A stretch of DNA of 64,000 nt from Asterochloris sp. CNOR1 (taxonomy: Eukaryota > Chlorophyta > Trebouxiophyceae > Trebouxiales > Trebouxiaceae). The stretch spans positions 868,001 through 932,000 of the forward strand of contig OZ017750.1 of assembly GCA_963969365.1 (NCBI GenBank). Direction: 5' to 3'. The notes beneath the pieces were generated by a model that worked only from the letters and a program-made list of their open reading frames with translations, was not told the origin of the DNA and searched no databases. Each line of letters opens with the position of its first letter. Positions within the stretch are counted from its first letter, which is position 1. Shown piece after piece: positions 23,603 to 34,100 of this stretch. Position numbers and translations under genes: made by a program.

Positions 23603-24184
23603 CATGGGGCTCGGCTCAGTGACCCGCTGGGCAAAAGCCTGTCTGAGGGAGGCAATTGCCCCGTGGACGGTCATATTTTGGTACAAGTGCTGGCAGGATG
23701 AACTCAAAAGCCCCAGTCCAACTCAGTGGAGCACCCGCATGAGGCCCAAAGACACTCCATGCTTGATAGAATTGTGGTATATCACTAGAAGACTGAGCAT
23801 CAGTGCATGAATTTTGAGATATCGATTGCCGTAAAATCTGCAGTTCAGGCGCCGTTGCCTGACAGCGATGTCATTAGCTACAGATCTGATGCAGAATTAC
23901 TTGATGCAGCAGCAGGCCCCTCTTGCTGCGAGGGCCCCATGCCCGATCCTCAGCCGTCCAGCCCAGCACTGCCGCCGATCCACCTTGAGCAGCTCTGGTC
24001 AGCTATGGTCAAGGTAATTTGCCCACATTGTGGGCTCTGGCATTACACTTTGTAAGTGAGCCCCAGGACTGGTGATGTGCACTGCAATGCAGGGTGCTGC
24101 ATCTCCTGTGGCCGCTAGCCACTCCCATTCAAAGCGAAAAGACCTCTCCCCTTTCTTGGGATTGCAATTGGTCACCAGTGCCCC
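23603..24184 (+). other. spacer with an 82-codon open frame of unclear status
   Basis: Between the CDS gene and the BASS gene an ATG at 23807 opens an 82-codon frame ending at 24055 (begins MNFEISIAVKSAV). A GTAATT donor-like site occurs at 24014 in phase 0, which does not match the phase of the nearby BASS leader acceptors, so I did not join them. It may be a small gene, a 5' leader ORF or chance. Confidence 0.25.
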
Positions 24185-26966
24185 ATGATGCTGTGCAGGC
24201 CATGCCAACAAAGGGCAATCATCTGCTCAGCTGCATCTGGCAGCATTCCAGGGGACTCTCAGGGGGTGGGGCCACTGTCTGATGCTACCACTCACCCAGA
24301 ACCCCAGCATGTGGCAGAGGAGATGTCCACCCTGGACAAAGTGGCAGAGGTGTGCTGCCCTGCTGCTTGATGTGGTCTGCTGCCTGGCCTGATGTATGAG
24401 CTTCTATGGCAGCTGTCTCGTGCGCTGAGGCCTACAGCCAGCAAGCTCAGAGAAACCTGGTTCTTTCTGTTGATGTCACTGTACCTCCACAATGTGTCCC
24501 TGAATGTCTGTTTCCCCTCAAATGCAGGTTCTCACCTTACTATTTCCAGTCTGGGTGGGAGCCTCTGCTGCTTCTCGCTTGATAGCATGTATTTAAAAAT
24601 TGTGCATGTTGCCTGAGGCATTGAAAGGAGTCGCCACACAGTTCTTGTGTTCTGCTTATGCGCCCCTCCTGTTTGTATGGCAAAGCATGCTGCCCTTGCT
24701 GCTGTCATCTGAAGCAGGCAGTTACCCCTTTGCAGGTCTGCTTGGGGGCAGGTATTGGTATAGCTCGGCCACAGACCGTTGCCTGGCTGAGCAGCGACCT
24801 CTTCACATACTTGCTTGGCTTCCTCATGCTCTCCATGGGGCTGACCCTCACCTTTGATGACTTCAAAAAGGTGAGGCAGGACAGCCCTGCAGCTGTGCAT
24901 GTATGGCGTTCAGCAGCCAGCTGCATGTTCACGGGGTTGCTGCGCCACCGAGTTGAGCCCACTGCTCATGGTTGAGCTGTGGTTGCTGCTGACAGATCAC
25001 TACTCATGTGCAGTGCTCTGCGAATCCTGTGCCCATTGGAGTGGGCTACCTGGCGCAGTACATCGTCAAGCCACTCCTGGGGTGGGCAATCGCCAAGGTG
25101 AGGTGGGTGGCTGCCTGGCTGTTGCCATGCTCGGAACGCACCACAGGCATCCACCCTGTGCAGCAAGCATGGCAGCATGCTGCCTTGGGGTGCTCATGTA
25201 CAGGATGCAGTCCATTGATGCAGTGCCCTTCACCAGACGCAAATCTTGCCTGTCCTTGCAGACGCTGAACCTGTCCCCAGCTCTGGCGACAGGGCTCATC
25301 CTGGTCTCCTGCTGCCCAGGCGGGCAGGTGAGTGCTGGCTGGCCTGTGTGCAGCGGCTGTTTCTGTGTCAGCTAGGCTGAAGAAGCTTACCTCCCTGCAA
25401 AGTAACACTGTTCTGAAGGGGCAGAAGCACTCATTCAGGCATATGGCATGTCTGGGAGAGCATACCAGCACCGTTGTGAACCAGTGCAGTGGTGCTCTGC
25501 AGGCCTCCAATGTGGCCACCTACATTGCACACGGTGATGTTGCCCTGTCTGTGCTGATGACCACCGCCTCCACGCTGGGAGCCATCGTGATGACGCCCTT
25601 GCTGACCAAGGTCCTGGCGGGCGCCCTGGTGGCTGTGGACGCCAAGGTGAGCAGTGGTCCTTGCCTGAGACTGTGGCGGAGCCAGAGGTGCATGTCAGGC
25701 CTCATGCAATGCTGGAGAGGAGTCCCTCACTGGAAGGCAGCTTCTATGTCTGCAACGCCTGCTGCTCCCCGTATGCTCCACGCCTGCTCATGCTCATATG
25801 AGACTCCATCCCACAGCACACGCCCCCTCCCTGCTGCAGAGGTCCCTCTGCTGCTGCGCTGCAGGGCCTGGCTCTGAGCACCTTCCAGGTGGTGCTGGTG
25901 CCCACCCTGGTGGGTGTGCTGGCCAACGAGTTCTTCCATGGCGCTGTCAAGAAGTTCACAGCCTGGCTGCCCCTGGTGGGGGTGGTCATCACCACCCTGC
26001 TGTGCGCGTCCCCGTGCGCACAGGTCGCTGACGTTCTGAGGTGAGCAGCTGCCCTGCATGCAGAGGCGCACCCCTGAGGGCCTGGCACACGTGCTGCACT
26101 GTTGCAACGACTGCCACCCTGCATGGACGGAACGCTGTGCTGCTGGCGCTGAACTGCTGGCCGCTGTTTAGGGTTCCTGCTTCTGCAGCTTCAGGTCAGG
26201 GGAGGTATTGCTGCCAGAATGCTCCTGTCTGATACAGCAGGCACTTCAAGACAGTCACCAAGTCTCTGCAGCCTGCCCTGCCAGGCTGGAGGGGAAAGCA
26301 ACGGGCTTGTTTGTCATACTGCCGGCATGCAATGGTCCTGTGGACCCCGCGCAGCCACCTCAGCATCTCCGGTGGCACATGCCAGGGACCTATTAAACGA
26401 GTGATTGAACTGCCACAAGCCAGCAGAACATGCCTGTGGCTCGTGTTACCCCGTGATGTTGGCTGTGGCAAGCTGCTGAGTCCAATGTGCAGTATTACAG
26501 CTGCTCAGTATGTGGCTTGCCTGGCTGCAGAGCTCAGGGCATGAACCTGGCAGTTCCTGTGGGCATCCTGCACTTGGCAGCCTTCACCATGGGCTACTGG
26601 CTGTGCAAGGGGCTCAAGTTCAACGAGAAGACTGCCCGGACTGTGTCCATTGAGACAGGTAGGCTCACACTTGTCACCAGACTCCCCAAGCAGTAGCTTC
26701 CCCTTATCAACTGATGGCTCTGCTGCCTGCTGGGCAGCCAGATGCAAGCTTCTTGCGAGTGGAGCTCAGCCCAGCATAGACTCTGCTGAATGCCCTTGTT
26801 GTGTCATGCTGCAGGCATGCAGAGCGCAGCCCTGGGATTTGCCCTGGCACAGAAGCACTTCCCAGACATCATGGTGGCTGTGCCAGCAGCCGTTAGTGTG
26901 GTCTTCATGGCGCTGGGCGGGTCTGCGCTTGCGGTCTTCTGGCGCGGCCAGCCTACAACTGACTAA
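24185..26966 (+). CDS. BASS-family (bile acid:sodium symporter) carrier, plastid type
   Basis: Nine exons join in phase: 24185-24349, 24528-24554, 24736-24870, 24996-25097, 25262-25327, 25503-25646, 25865-26040, 26531-26658 and 26815-26966 (364 aa). The leader [19 protein letters not shown] resembles a plastid transit peptide. The core has about nine hydrophobic helices and the family motifs [58 protein letters not shown] and [18 protein letters not shown]. Plant BASS carriers move pyruvate, 2-keto acids or glucosinolate precursors with sodium across the plastid envelope; the substrate here is unknown. Exon 2 is only 27 bases (VLTLLFPVW) but is needed to restore the conserved first helix. The stop is TAA at 26964-26966. 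Confidence 0.92.
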
Positions 26967-27235
26967 GTCTGACAATTCCCCACCTGTGTGTCAACTGCCA
27001 TGTCTGCTTATTTCCTGATAATGGCTTATAGTCAGCTTTCCTTTCCTGCTACTGAATTCATTTGCCTTTGACGCCCGCCATATTTATAAGCTGACTTCAC
27101 AGTGGCATTGAAAGTGCTCAACAAGATGAGACAGGGCGCACAGATCAACCAAAAGTTTCTTTACAGGCTGCAGCATCCCATTTAAGGCTGAGCATACCGT
27201 CACAACACACTACACATGTCATAAATTGGGGTGTC
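26967..27235. other. convergent 3' region
   Basis: About 270 bases between the stop codons of the BASS gene (+) and the C2-like gene (-). It is AT-richer than its surroundings and presumably holds both 3' UTRs. No gene is seen. Confidence 0.5.
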
Positions 27236-29657
27236 TCATTTGCCTTGCTGCCTCTTCTTGATCGCTACAGTGGCCATGCCTCCAACCAAACCAGCAAGCA
27301 AGAGTACCTTGAGAGGTCCAGTCCTGCAGCAAACAGATAGAGCAGGGTGAGCCTGATCGTCTTGGCAGGCAGGAGCAGTATGCAACATCACTCAGCCTCG
27401 AAACAGCTTAGGCATGACTCATGGAGCTGTGTGCTGCACATACTTCTTGCCGCCCTGCTGCCCGCCAGACCGCTTTGCCTCACTCCGCCCATTGCCTGTC
27501 CCGCTGTCAGCTCCTGCGTTATCTGTGAGGCACAGCCACTTTGTCAGGGGCACCAAGTCTGAGCAGCCCTGGAGGCCCAGCAGGCAGCAAAGCAATGCAG
27601 GAAGCTGAGCAAGTGCGGCCTGAGGCAGCGCACCATTTGTTGACTGATACTGCACGCCCTCACTTGCATCGCCCTCATTGTCATAGGACATGGAGAGGAC
27701 CGGCTTGAAGCTGGCGCCGCTGTTGGACTGACGACCCTCAGACACTGTGGGGCAGGCACCATCCTGTGTCAGTCAGGCTGCCAGAAAGGAATGGCAAGAG
27801 TGCCTGCCATGCCCTGGCAGGTCCCTGCTCCTGCTGCAATGCTGCTCCTGATGCAATGGCGTGTCGCAGGTGCACCACGCAGCACAGCCCTGCTCCCTTG
27901 AAGATGCAGCAGACAGGGCCGTCAGCAGCACAGAGCTGGCGCACTGCCAAAGCAACAGACTCCAGCCACACTGCAGCACGCTCTCTCAGCACAGCCACAC
28001 CTGCTCACAGTCAAGCCACTGCAGCCCCCTGGCTGCCCACCTGGGGAGGGGCCTCTGCTGGCGAGCTCCATCAATTTGCACCCCCGTCATACCCACTTAC
28101 AAGCATAGTCAAGCACTGAGAGCTGCTCACCTGGGGAGAGGGGCCCGCTGGGTGCTGATGTGGCGCTGTCCCCCCGCTCCTTGCTGAAGTTCATGCCGAT
28201 GCGGATGAAGCCACCCTCGCCGCCAGCCCCCGGCTTGAATAGCTCAAAGTACTTGTCTATGGGCACAGCCTCAAGAATGTCATTGATGAAGATGCCTGCA
28301 GGGGGCCAGCAATCCAGCTCTCAGCTGGACAGCTCAAGGCAGTTTGACTGCTGAGGGTTTCAGTTGAGATGCCTCCAGGGCAAGACAGGCCTGGGGGCCT
28401 GGGGAAGCTGTGTGCTCTCGATGCACAGCACACAGTCATGGCATTCACAGGGGACGAGCAGGACGATAGCTGTGGAAAGGCAAGAAGGCCAGGTTGCAAA
28501 CAGCTGGGGTGCCGCAGTTGAAAGGCAGTGGCTCCCTGCCAATCTGCCTTGTGGGGCGGCGAGAGCGTGCTGCCCCCCAGAGCAGTGCAGCGCCAGCTGC
28601 TGCATGCTCATGGCTTTTGAAACAGCTTGCAGATGGCAGCGGTGCTCGCAGACTGCAGCGGCTCACCGCAGGCTGCAATGACAGAGGTCCCAACACGGGT
28701 GCCGGTGCGCTTCTCTCGGCACAGCATGATGCGCAGCTCCCGGGACTCCTCAAGCACCTCCCTGCAGACACGTGCGCGGCTGCGGTAATGCAAACGGCCT
28801 GCCAACTACCTGGCTGCAATCTGCTGCGTGGACTGGCTGCTGCAGCCCCTCGAAGACAGCCTGCCTGGCAGCCACAAGGGCGCCGCAGGCTAGGCCTGGG
28901 ACGTGCCACTTATCATCAGAGGAGAGGTGTATCTTGCAGGGCAGAGTCTGCTTTGCACATGTGGGACCAGTCCTGGGCACTCACGCTGTGAGGTTTTCGC
29001 CCCACTGGATGGAGTTGGCGAGCACCCTCTTTGGTGAGGAGGACACCTGCACAGGCGGCTACATCTCAATGCTGCTTGTCATGCTGCTGACCATTCAGAG
29101 CAGGCTGCAAGTCGAAGGAAAGGCTGCCATGCCATGCACCATGCGCAGCTCAGGTGGATGTAGCTCAGGGTTTACCTTGATGTTGCGGGGTCCGCCGCGG
29201 ACCTCCACTGCAGCAGAATCCAATAATGTGTGGGATTATGGGCGAAGCTATCGGCTGTGCTTGGCAGAACAAGGAATTTGCTCATGCAGTGAACGGGGCA
29301 GAGCACCATGCCACTGCCTGCTGGCTGGAGATGTAGCCTAGGCCCCATGCCATTGCCAAGCAGGCAGAAGAGAGCATGTAGGCAGCCCAGCAAGGAATAG
29401 GACATACTGACACTGTAGACAGCAACCTGTCGGCCCAGATGCGTGCAGCCAAGCTCTGCATGACAAAATCTTTTGAATAAGCAGCGGCAGACAGCCACTT
29501 ATCCATGGTGCACATGCAGCAAGCCTGGCAATACAGAAGACTGACCCTTTACAAAACCCTCCACAAAGTTGCCATCCCAGACGATGTCGTCCTCCTTGTT
29601 CTTGCCAGACGCCTCTGCCACGCTCACGGTGAGGTAACCCCTGATCTTCTCTGCCAT
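27236..29657 (-). CDS. C2-domain-like protein with C-terminal membrane anchor
   Basis: Seven exons join in phase: 29657-29546, 29207-29176 (32 bases), 29046-28985, 28761-28667, 28295-28131, 27744-27645 and 27323-27236, giving 217 aa. The N-terminal half has alternating strands typical of a C2 fold: GYLTVSVAEASG, then FVKVEVRGGPRNIK, RVLANSIQWGENLTAEV, RELRIMLCREK, VGTSVIAACG and the tail PIDKYFELFKPG. C2 domains bind membranes or proteins, often with calcium, but the usual clusters of Asp are not evident. A Ser/Gly-rich linker leads to a single hydrophobic segment (PLKVLLLAGLVGGMATVA) and a basic end (IKKRQQGK), the layout of a tail anchor. The donor of exon 6 (GTCAAC) is weak, so that join is the least sure. 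The start could have a spliced leader, as a TGCAG lies just upstream. Confidence 0.72.
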
Positions 29658-30271
29658 TGAGCCTGCAGCATCAACAACAGCAGAAGTGAAGAATTGGAAA
29701 ACACAACACATCCAGTCCCAAGCGTGTCTGGCGGTGCTGGATTCTGCCTAGCATGTAGCTTCAGGCTGGTCCAACCGCACAAGGACCTGCTTGACGGGCT
29801 ATCGGATGCTCACAGCATGGGTGAGTTGGCATTGACCACTAGACTGGGCATGCTCCTGGTGGCCTGAAAACCTTCCCAATCGAGGCTAGGCAGGGCTGAC
29901 CAGGCAGGGGCACCACTGGCATGTGCAGCATGGAGCTCAGCATTGTTGCGGGACCCACCGCCAGCAATGGGTCTGCCAGGCGTTTGTGTGGCTTGGTGAT
30001 CGCTGCAGGTGCCGGGAGCTCGCCTGAGGGAGGCAGCAAGGATGAGAGCCCCAGCTGATCACTGGCAATCCAGAGATTTGAGCTTTCTTGCAAACCCACG
30101 CTTCGTCTGCACCAGGTCCAAGCGCTGCAGGACAAGCATCAGCACTCTGTGCAGGGGCTGAGAGAGTCCTGACCCAGATCCTGCCATGGTGAGCCATGTG
30201 TCTGTGAGGATGTGACTTGGCACCCCTTCATGATGTTTGCTGCTGTGGTGTGTTCGAGACACGGCTGATTC
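29658..30271. other. intergenic region between divergent genes
   Basis: About 614 bases between the starts of the C2-like gene (-) and UMP1 (+). Short open frames on the minus strand have no recognisable content. It presumably holds both promoters; no element is clear. Confidence 0.4.
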
Positions 30272-31102
30272 ATGCAGGAGGAGCAATCTGAGCTACCTAT
30301 GCTCAGGGAGCCTCATGACACAATGCGTCTGGGTTTGAGCAGCTTGAAGGAGGACGTCTCCACATCGCACCCAGTGGAGGCCATCCAGAAGCAGGTGACA
30401 TGCCAGACCACGAGCGACTCGATGTCAAATGCTGCTGGGATGCCTCACTCAGCTGTCAGAAGCCTTTTCCTGCCATTGTGCTTGCCTTGAGCATTCAAGC
30501 ATTTACACATACACTGTCTCCACATCGGCCCCTTCTTGTGTGCACTGCAGTGGTATGCATGGCTTCTGCAGTGATGGGGTCGATGTGTCAGGCATTTGCC
30601 GTCCAGCACTGTATTGCTTCCTTTCCAGTTCATACCTCAGTTAGCTTGATCGTCTGCTTGCAGCTCAAGCTGGACCTGTGCTTTCAGATGTCGAGCATCT
30701 CTCACACTGCCTCTTTGAATGCAATGCAGCACGCTCAGCAGCACGGCTCTGGGCAAGACGCTGCGCTGAGGAATACCTATGGAGGTGCATTCCCTGCCCG
30801 CATGGCGCTGGACAGGCAGATCCTGACCAGGTGAGGGCTAGTTGCATAGCAAGGCACTGCCTGCCCAGCACTTTTGAGGGCATGTGTAAGGTGGATGCTC
30901 TTGACAATGCAGGGTGCAGCGTCTGCCCGGTCTGCCCTCATCGCATCTTGGCCTAGAATCCTTGACAGGGGACCTGGACGACTTCAGCTTTGGGTCATAC
31001 CTTGGCACCATGGCGGAAGCAGAGGCCGGAAAGCCTGACATGCACAGCATCATGGAGCAGAAGCTGAAGATGGGAACAAAGCCTGTCTCAAGGCGAATCT
31101 GA
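30272..31102 (+). CDS. UMP1: UMP1/POMP, 20S proteasome maturation factor
   Basis: Three exons join in phase: 30272-30394, 30730-30830 and 30913-31102, giving 137 aa, the usual size for this family (about 140). It assists assembly of half-proteasomes and is degraded as the first substrate. Conserved blocks are EPHDTMRLGLSSLKEDV and HPVEAIQKQ in exon 1, ALRNTYGGAFPARMALDRQI in exon 2, and RLPGLPSSHLGLESLTGD in exon 3. The acceptor at 30730 was chosen because it gives the family spacing between HPVEAIQ and the RNTYG block; a nearer acceptor at 30664 would insert 22 extra residues. The STIL homologue begins only 68 bases after its stop codon. Confidence 0.93.
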
Positions 31103-31170
31103 GAGCCTCAATATGCATAGGGCATGGCTTAACCCTTTTGCTGTGAACTTGAACGGATGCACGTCGTTCA
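31103..31170 (+). other. very short spacer between UMP1 and the STIL homologue
   Basis: Sixty-eight bases separate the UMP1 TGA from the first usable ATG of the next gene on the same strand. An in-frame TGA at 31150 shows the downstream frame does not simply extend further left. Such spacing leaves little room for separate 3' and 5' untranslated regions, so overlap of transcripts or a shared transcript is possible. Confidence 0.55.
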
Positions 31171-34100
31171 ATGGGGAGTCAGGGCCTTTGCGGCAGGGCG
31201 TCACCAGGATGGTCAGCAGGCAGTGCGCCAGATCGGGCCAAGTTTGACCAGGCTCAAACTGGGCACAAGCGAGATGGAAACCTGCCTGCCTCAGTCCGTT
31301 CGGATGTGAGCAGCAGTGCTGTCAGGGCATGGAGGTTTCCAAGCAGCAGGAGGTGTCTGTGGGACCGGACTTGCACTGGGCAGGCCCTGACCCTGCAAGC
31401 AGAGGTGGGGCACTGCTGTGTCGATGGGTTCATTGGTGTGCGATTGATGGTGGCACATCACCATTACTGGTGTATGCAGGACCACGTCCCTCACGTCCTC
31501 GTGGGCCAGCAGGTGCTCGCCATGCTGCCTGCAGCACACAGCCCATTGCAGCTGTCTGCCAATTGGCACGTGCTGCCCAGTGGAGGCCTGCAGCTGTCCG
31601 TAGGTGAGCACCACTGCATCAAAGCAGCCATCACAGTGTTGCACAAGCTGTCACAGGTCCATCATGCCTGAACATTGCAAGGCAGGGCCCTCTGGCGGTC
31701 ATGCTCTCATCCACACAGCCCAAGCTTGTTGCTGCGTGGCAGGTACAGCAGCGGGAGCGGCGGGAGGCAGCCCATTGAAGGTGTTGGCAGGCCCAGCAGG
31801 GGAGCAGGGCAGTGGCCAGGCGTGCTGCACCAGCAGCAGCATGATGCACAGCATGGATGGCCTGGCAGGGGCCACGCAGCAGGCTTGGCAGACTCGGGGC
31901 CCTGTGGCACTTGCGCAGGTAAGCAGCAGGCTTGGAAGTCCTTTGCCGCCACAGCCAGAGTCTTGCAGGGTCGGTTGAGGCTGCTTGAAGGAGCTTTGAC
32001 ATGCTGCACAGCCATCTCACATACCTGAGATTGCAAGCAGAGAGGCTGCATGGCATGGAGGCACCCCGCAAATGCTCCCTGTCCACTCCTCACGCACAGG
32101 TGCAGCCCTCCTAGCCGCCAATGCATGCCCTGCAGGTGTGTCAGGTCAGCTGCCACAGCCAACAGGACGAGCTGCATTGCCTCATCGTCTTGCCGGGCTG
32201 CAGTGCAACCCTGCGCCCCATCTACAGCAAGCGCGTGTGCAACCTGCCCCTTGCGCAGACCCTGGCTGAGGATCTTCGGCAGAGGCACCAGCACCCACAG
32301 GTTGTGTCAGCGCAGAGCGGCCTGCTGTCCATGGACCAGGCTCGGAGCCTCCTGCCCCTGCTGGCAGACGACCCGACAGTGAGGGGGACACAGCAATGGC
32401 AGACTGCATGTTAGTCTGCTGGCTGGGCAGGCCTGAGACAATAGATGTGCCCAGCATCTCCCATTGCACATCGCCACACGCAACAGATGGCAAGGCAGTC
32501 CCCGCAAGAGCGGCCCTTGCAACTGTGACCTCAGATGCCCACAGTTGGTTGCACGAACCTGTTGTCTTGGGTCGGAATCAGTGGAGCAGTGCCCCCAGGT
32601 GTCTGCATGTTCCAAGCACAGGCGTACCATTCATGGCTGCCATGGCTGAGGTGGTCCCTTCATGGCCCTGCAGGCCTACACGGTGCCAGTGGTCGGAGTC
32701 TGGGTCAGTGGAGTGGCTAGCGCCAGCCACCCCCTTGTCTGGGCAGCCTGCCTCAAGTTCCTGGCCAGCGGGCAGCTACAGGACAAGGCACTAATGGCAG
32801 ACGGCGCATTCCTGCTTCTGCTCTACCAGACAGGTTTGCGGAGGCGTTTCAGTAGCCTGCTATCTGCTGGTCCCAGCACACAAGCTCTGTATGCCCAGCT
32901 CATCTGCTGCCTATGCGCTGCTCACATTGTGCATGCGGCAGTCCCTCCATATGTCGCTGTGCCATGCTGATTCCCCACGTCTGCAGGCACAGCCCAGCCG
33001 GCCTGCTTTGAGGTGCATGTCACAGGGCATGAGGGCAGCATTCCTGTGACGATGTGGCGGGGGAACATCAGCCTGCGCTCAGGCAGCAGGGTCGTGGGGG
33101 ATCACCTCAAGTGCCCTCTCGTCCAGCTGCGGCACATCACTGCAGCCCTGCCCATCAGCCCAGGTGAGGCATTGCTGCTGCTGTGCTCTGCCCTGCCAGG
33201 GCTGGAGCCTTGCACAAAGCAGATGCCTTTGCTTGTCCATCTTTTCCTTGTGGCAGCGCGGCAGGTGACGGCTGACCCTAGGCTGGCTGATGGAGACAGA
33301 GCCCCTGCTGCCTGCTGCTGCACAGGGGCCACCCTCCTGCTGTGCAGGTCACAAGCAGGGCGACCTGCCAGGCGTCAAGCTGTTGCCCTCACATGGCAGC
33401 CCAGGCACTGGATCCGCTGTGCGACAGAGCAGCCCAGGTCGGTGCAGCAGAGCCTCTCCCCATGTGCAACCATGCTCACTGTGAACCACAGATCCAGCAA
33501 GCCCGCCATTTCTGCTGGCTTGCTTTGAAGTCGCAGAAGGCAGCCGTGTGCTCGGTCACCACCGATGGGTATCATCGGACAAGCTGACTGGCCTGCTGCT
33601 GCATGCAGGCGTCTCCAGCGAGGAGCCTGCACCACGCCAGGGCACGCTGCCGCGCCCCCACACGCCACCCAGCAGCTCCTTTGCGCAGCTTCAGGGCAGC
33701 AGGCCCCTGGCAGTGCGCAGCCGCATGGGCAGCGCCACGCCAAGCGGTCCTGCAGTCTGCACCCATCCACCCTCAGGCGTGCGGGTCAGCCCAGCAGCTG
33801 CAGCCAGTGGCGGCCACAGCAGCAGCCCAGTTCCGGGAGTGGTTGCAGCGCTGCCCTCTGCCACTGTGCCTCCCTGGGTGAATGCTGGACACAGTGCTGG
33901 GTTCCCTCCCAGCTTTGGGGGTGCTGCACCTCTGGGTGGTGGGTGGCAGGGGGCGCCCTGGAGCTATGCAGAGTCAGGCGGCATGGAGTACGCCCAGATG
34001 TGGACCCCCCCGCAGGAGCATGGTGGGGATGTGACAGCATCCTGGCAGGCGCCAGGGCCAGGCATGCAGCAGTGGAGGCCCCCAGGGTTGGCCCAGCCAG

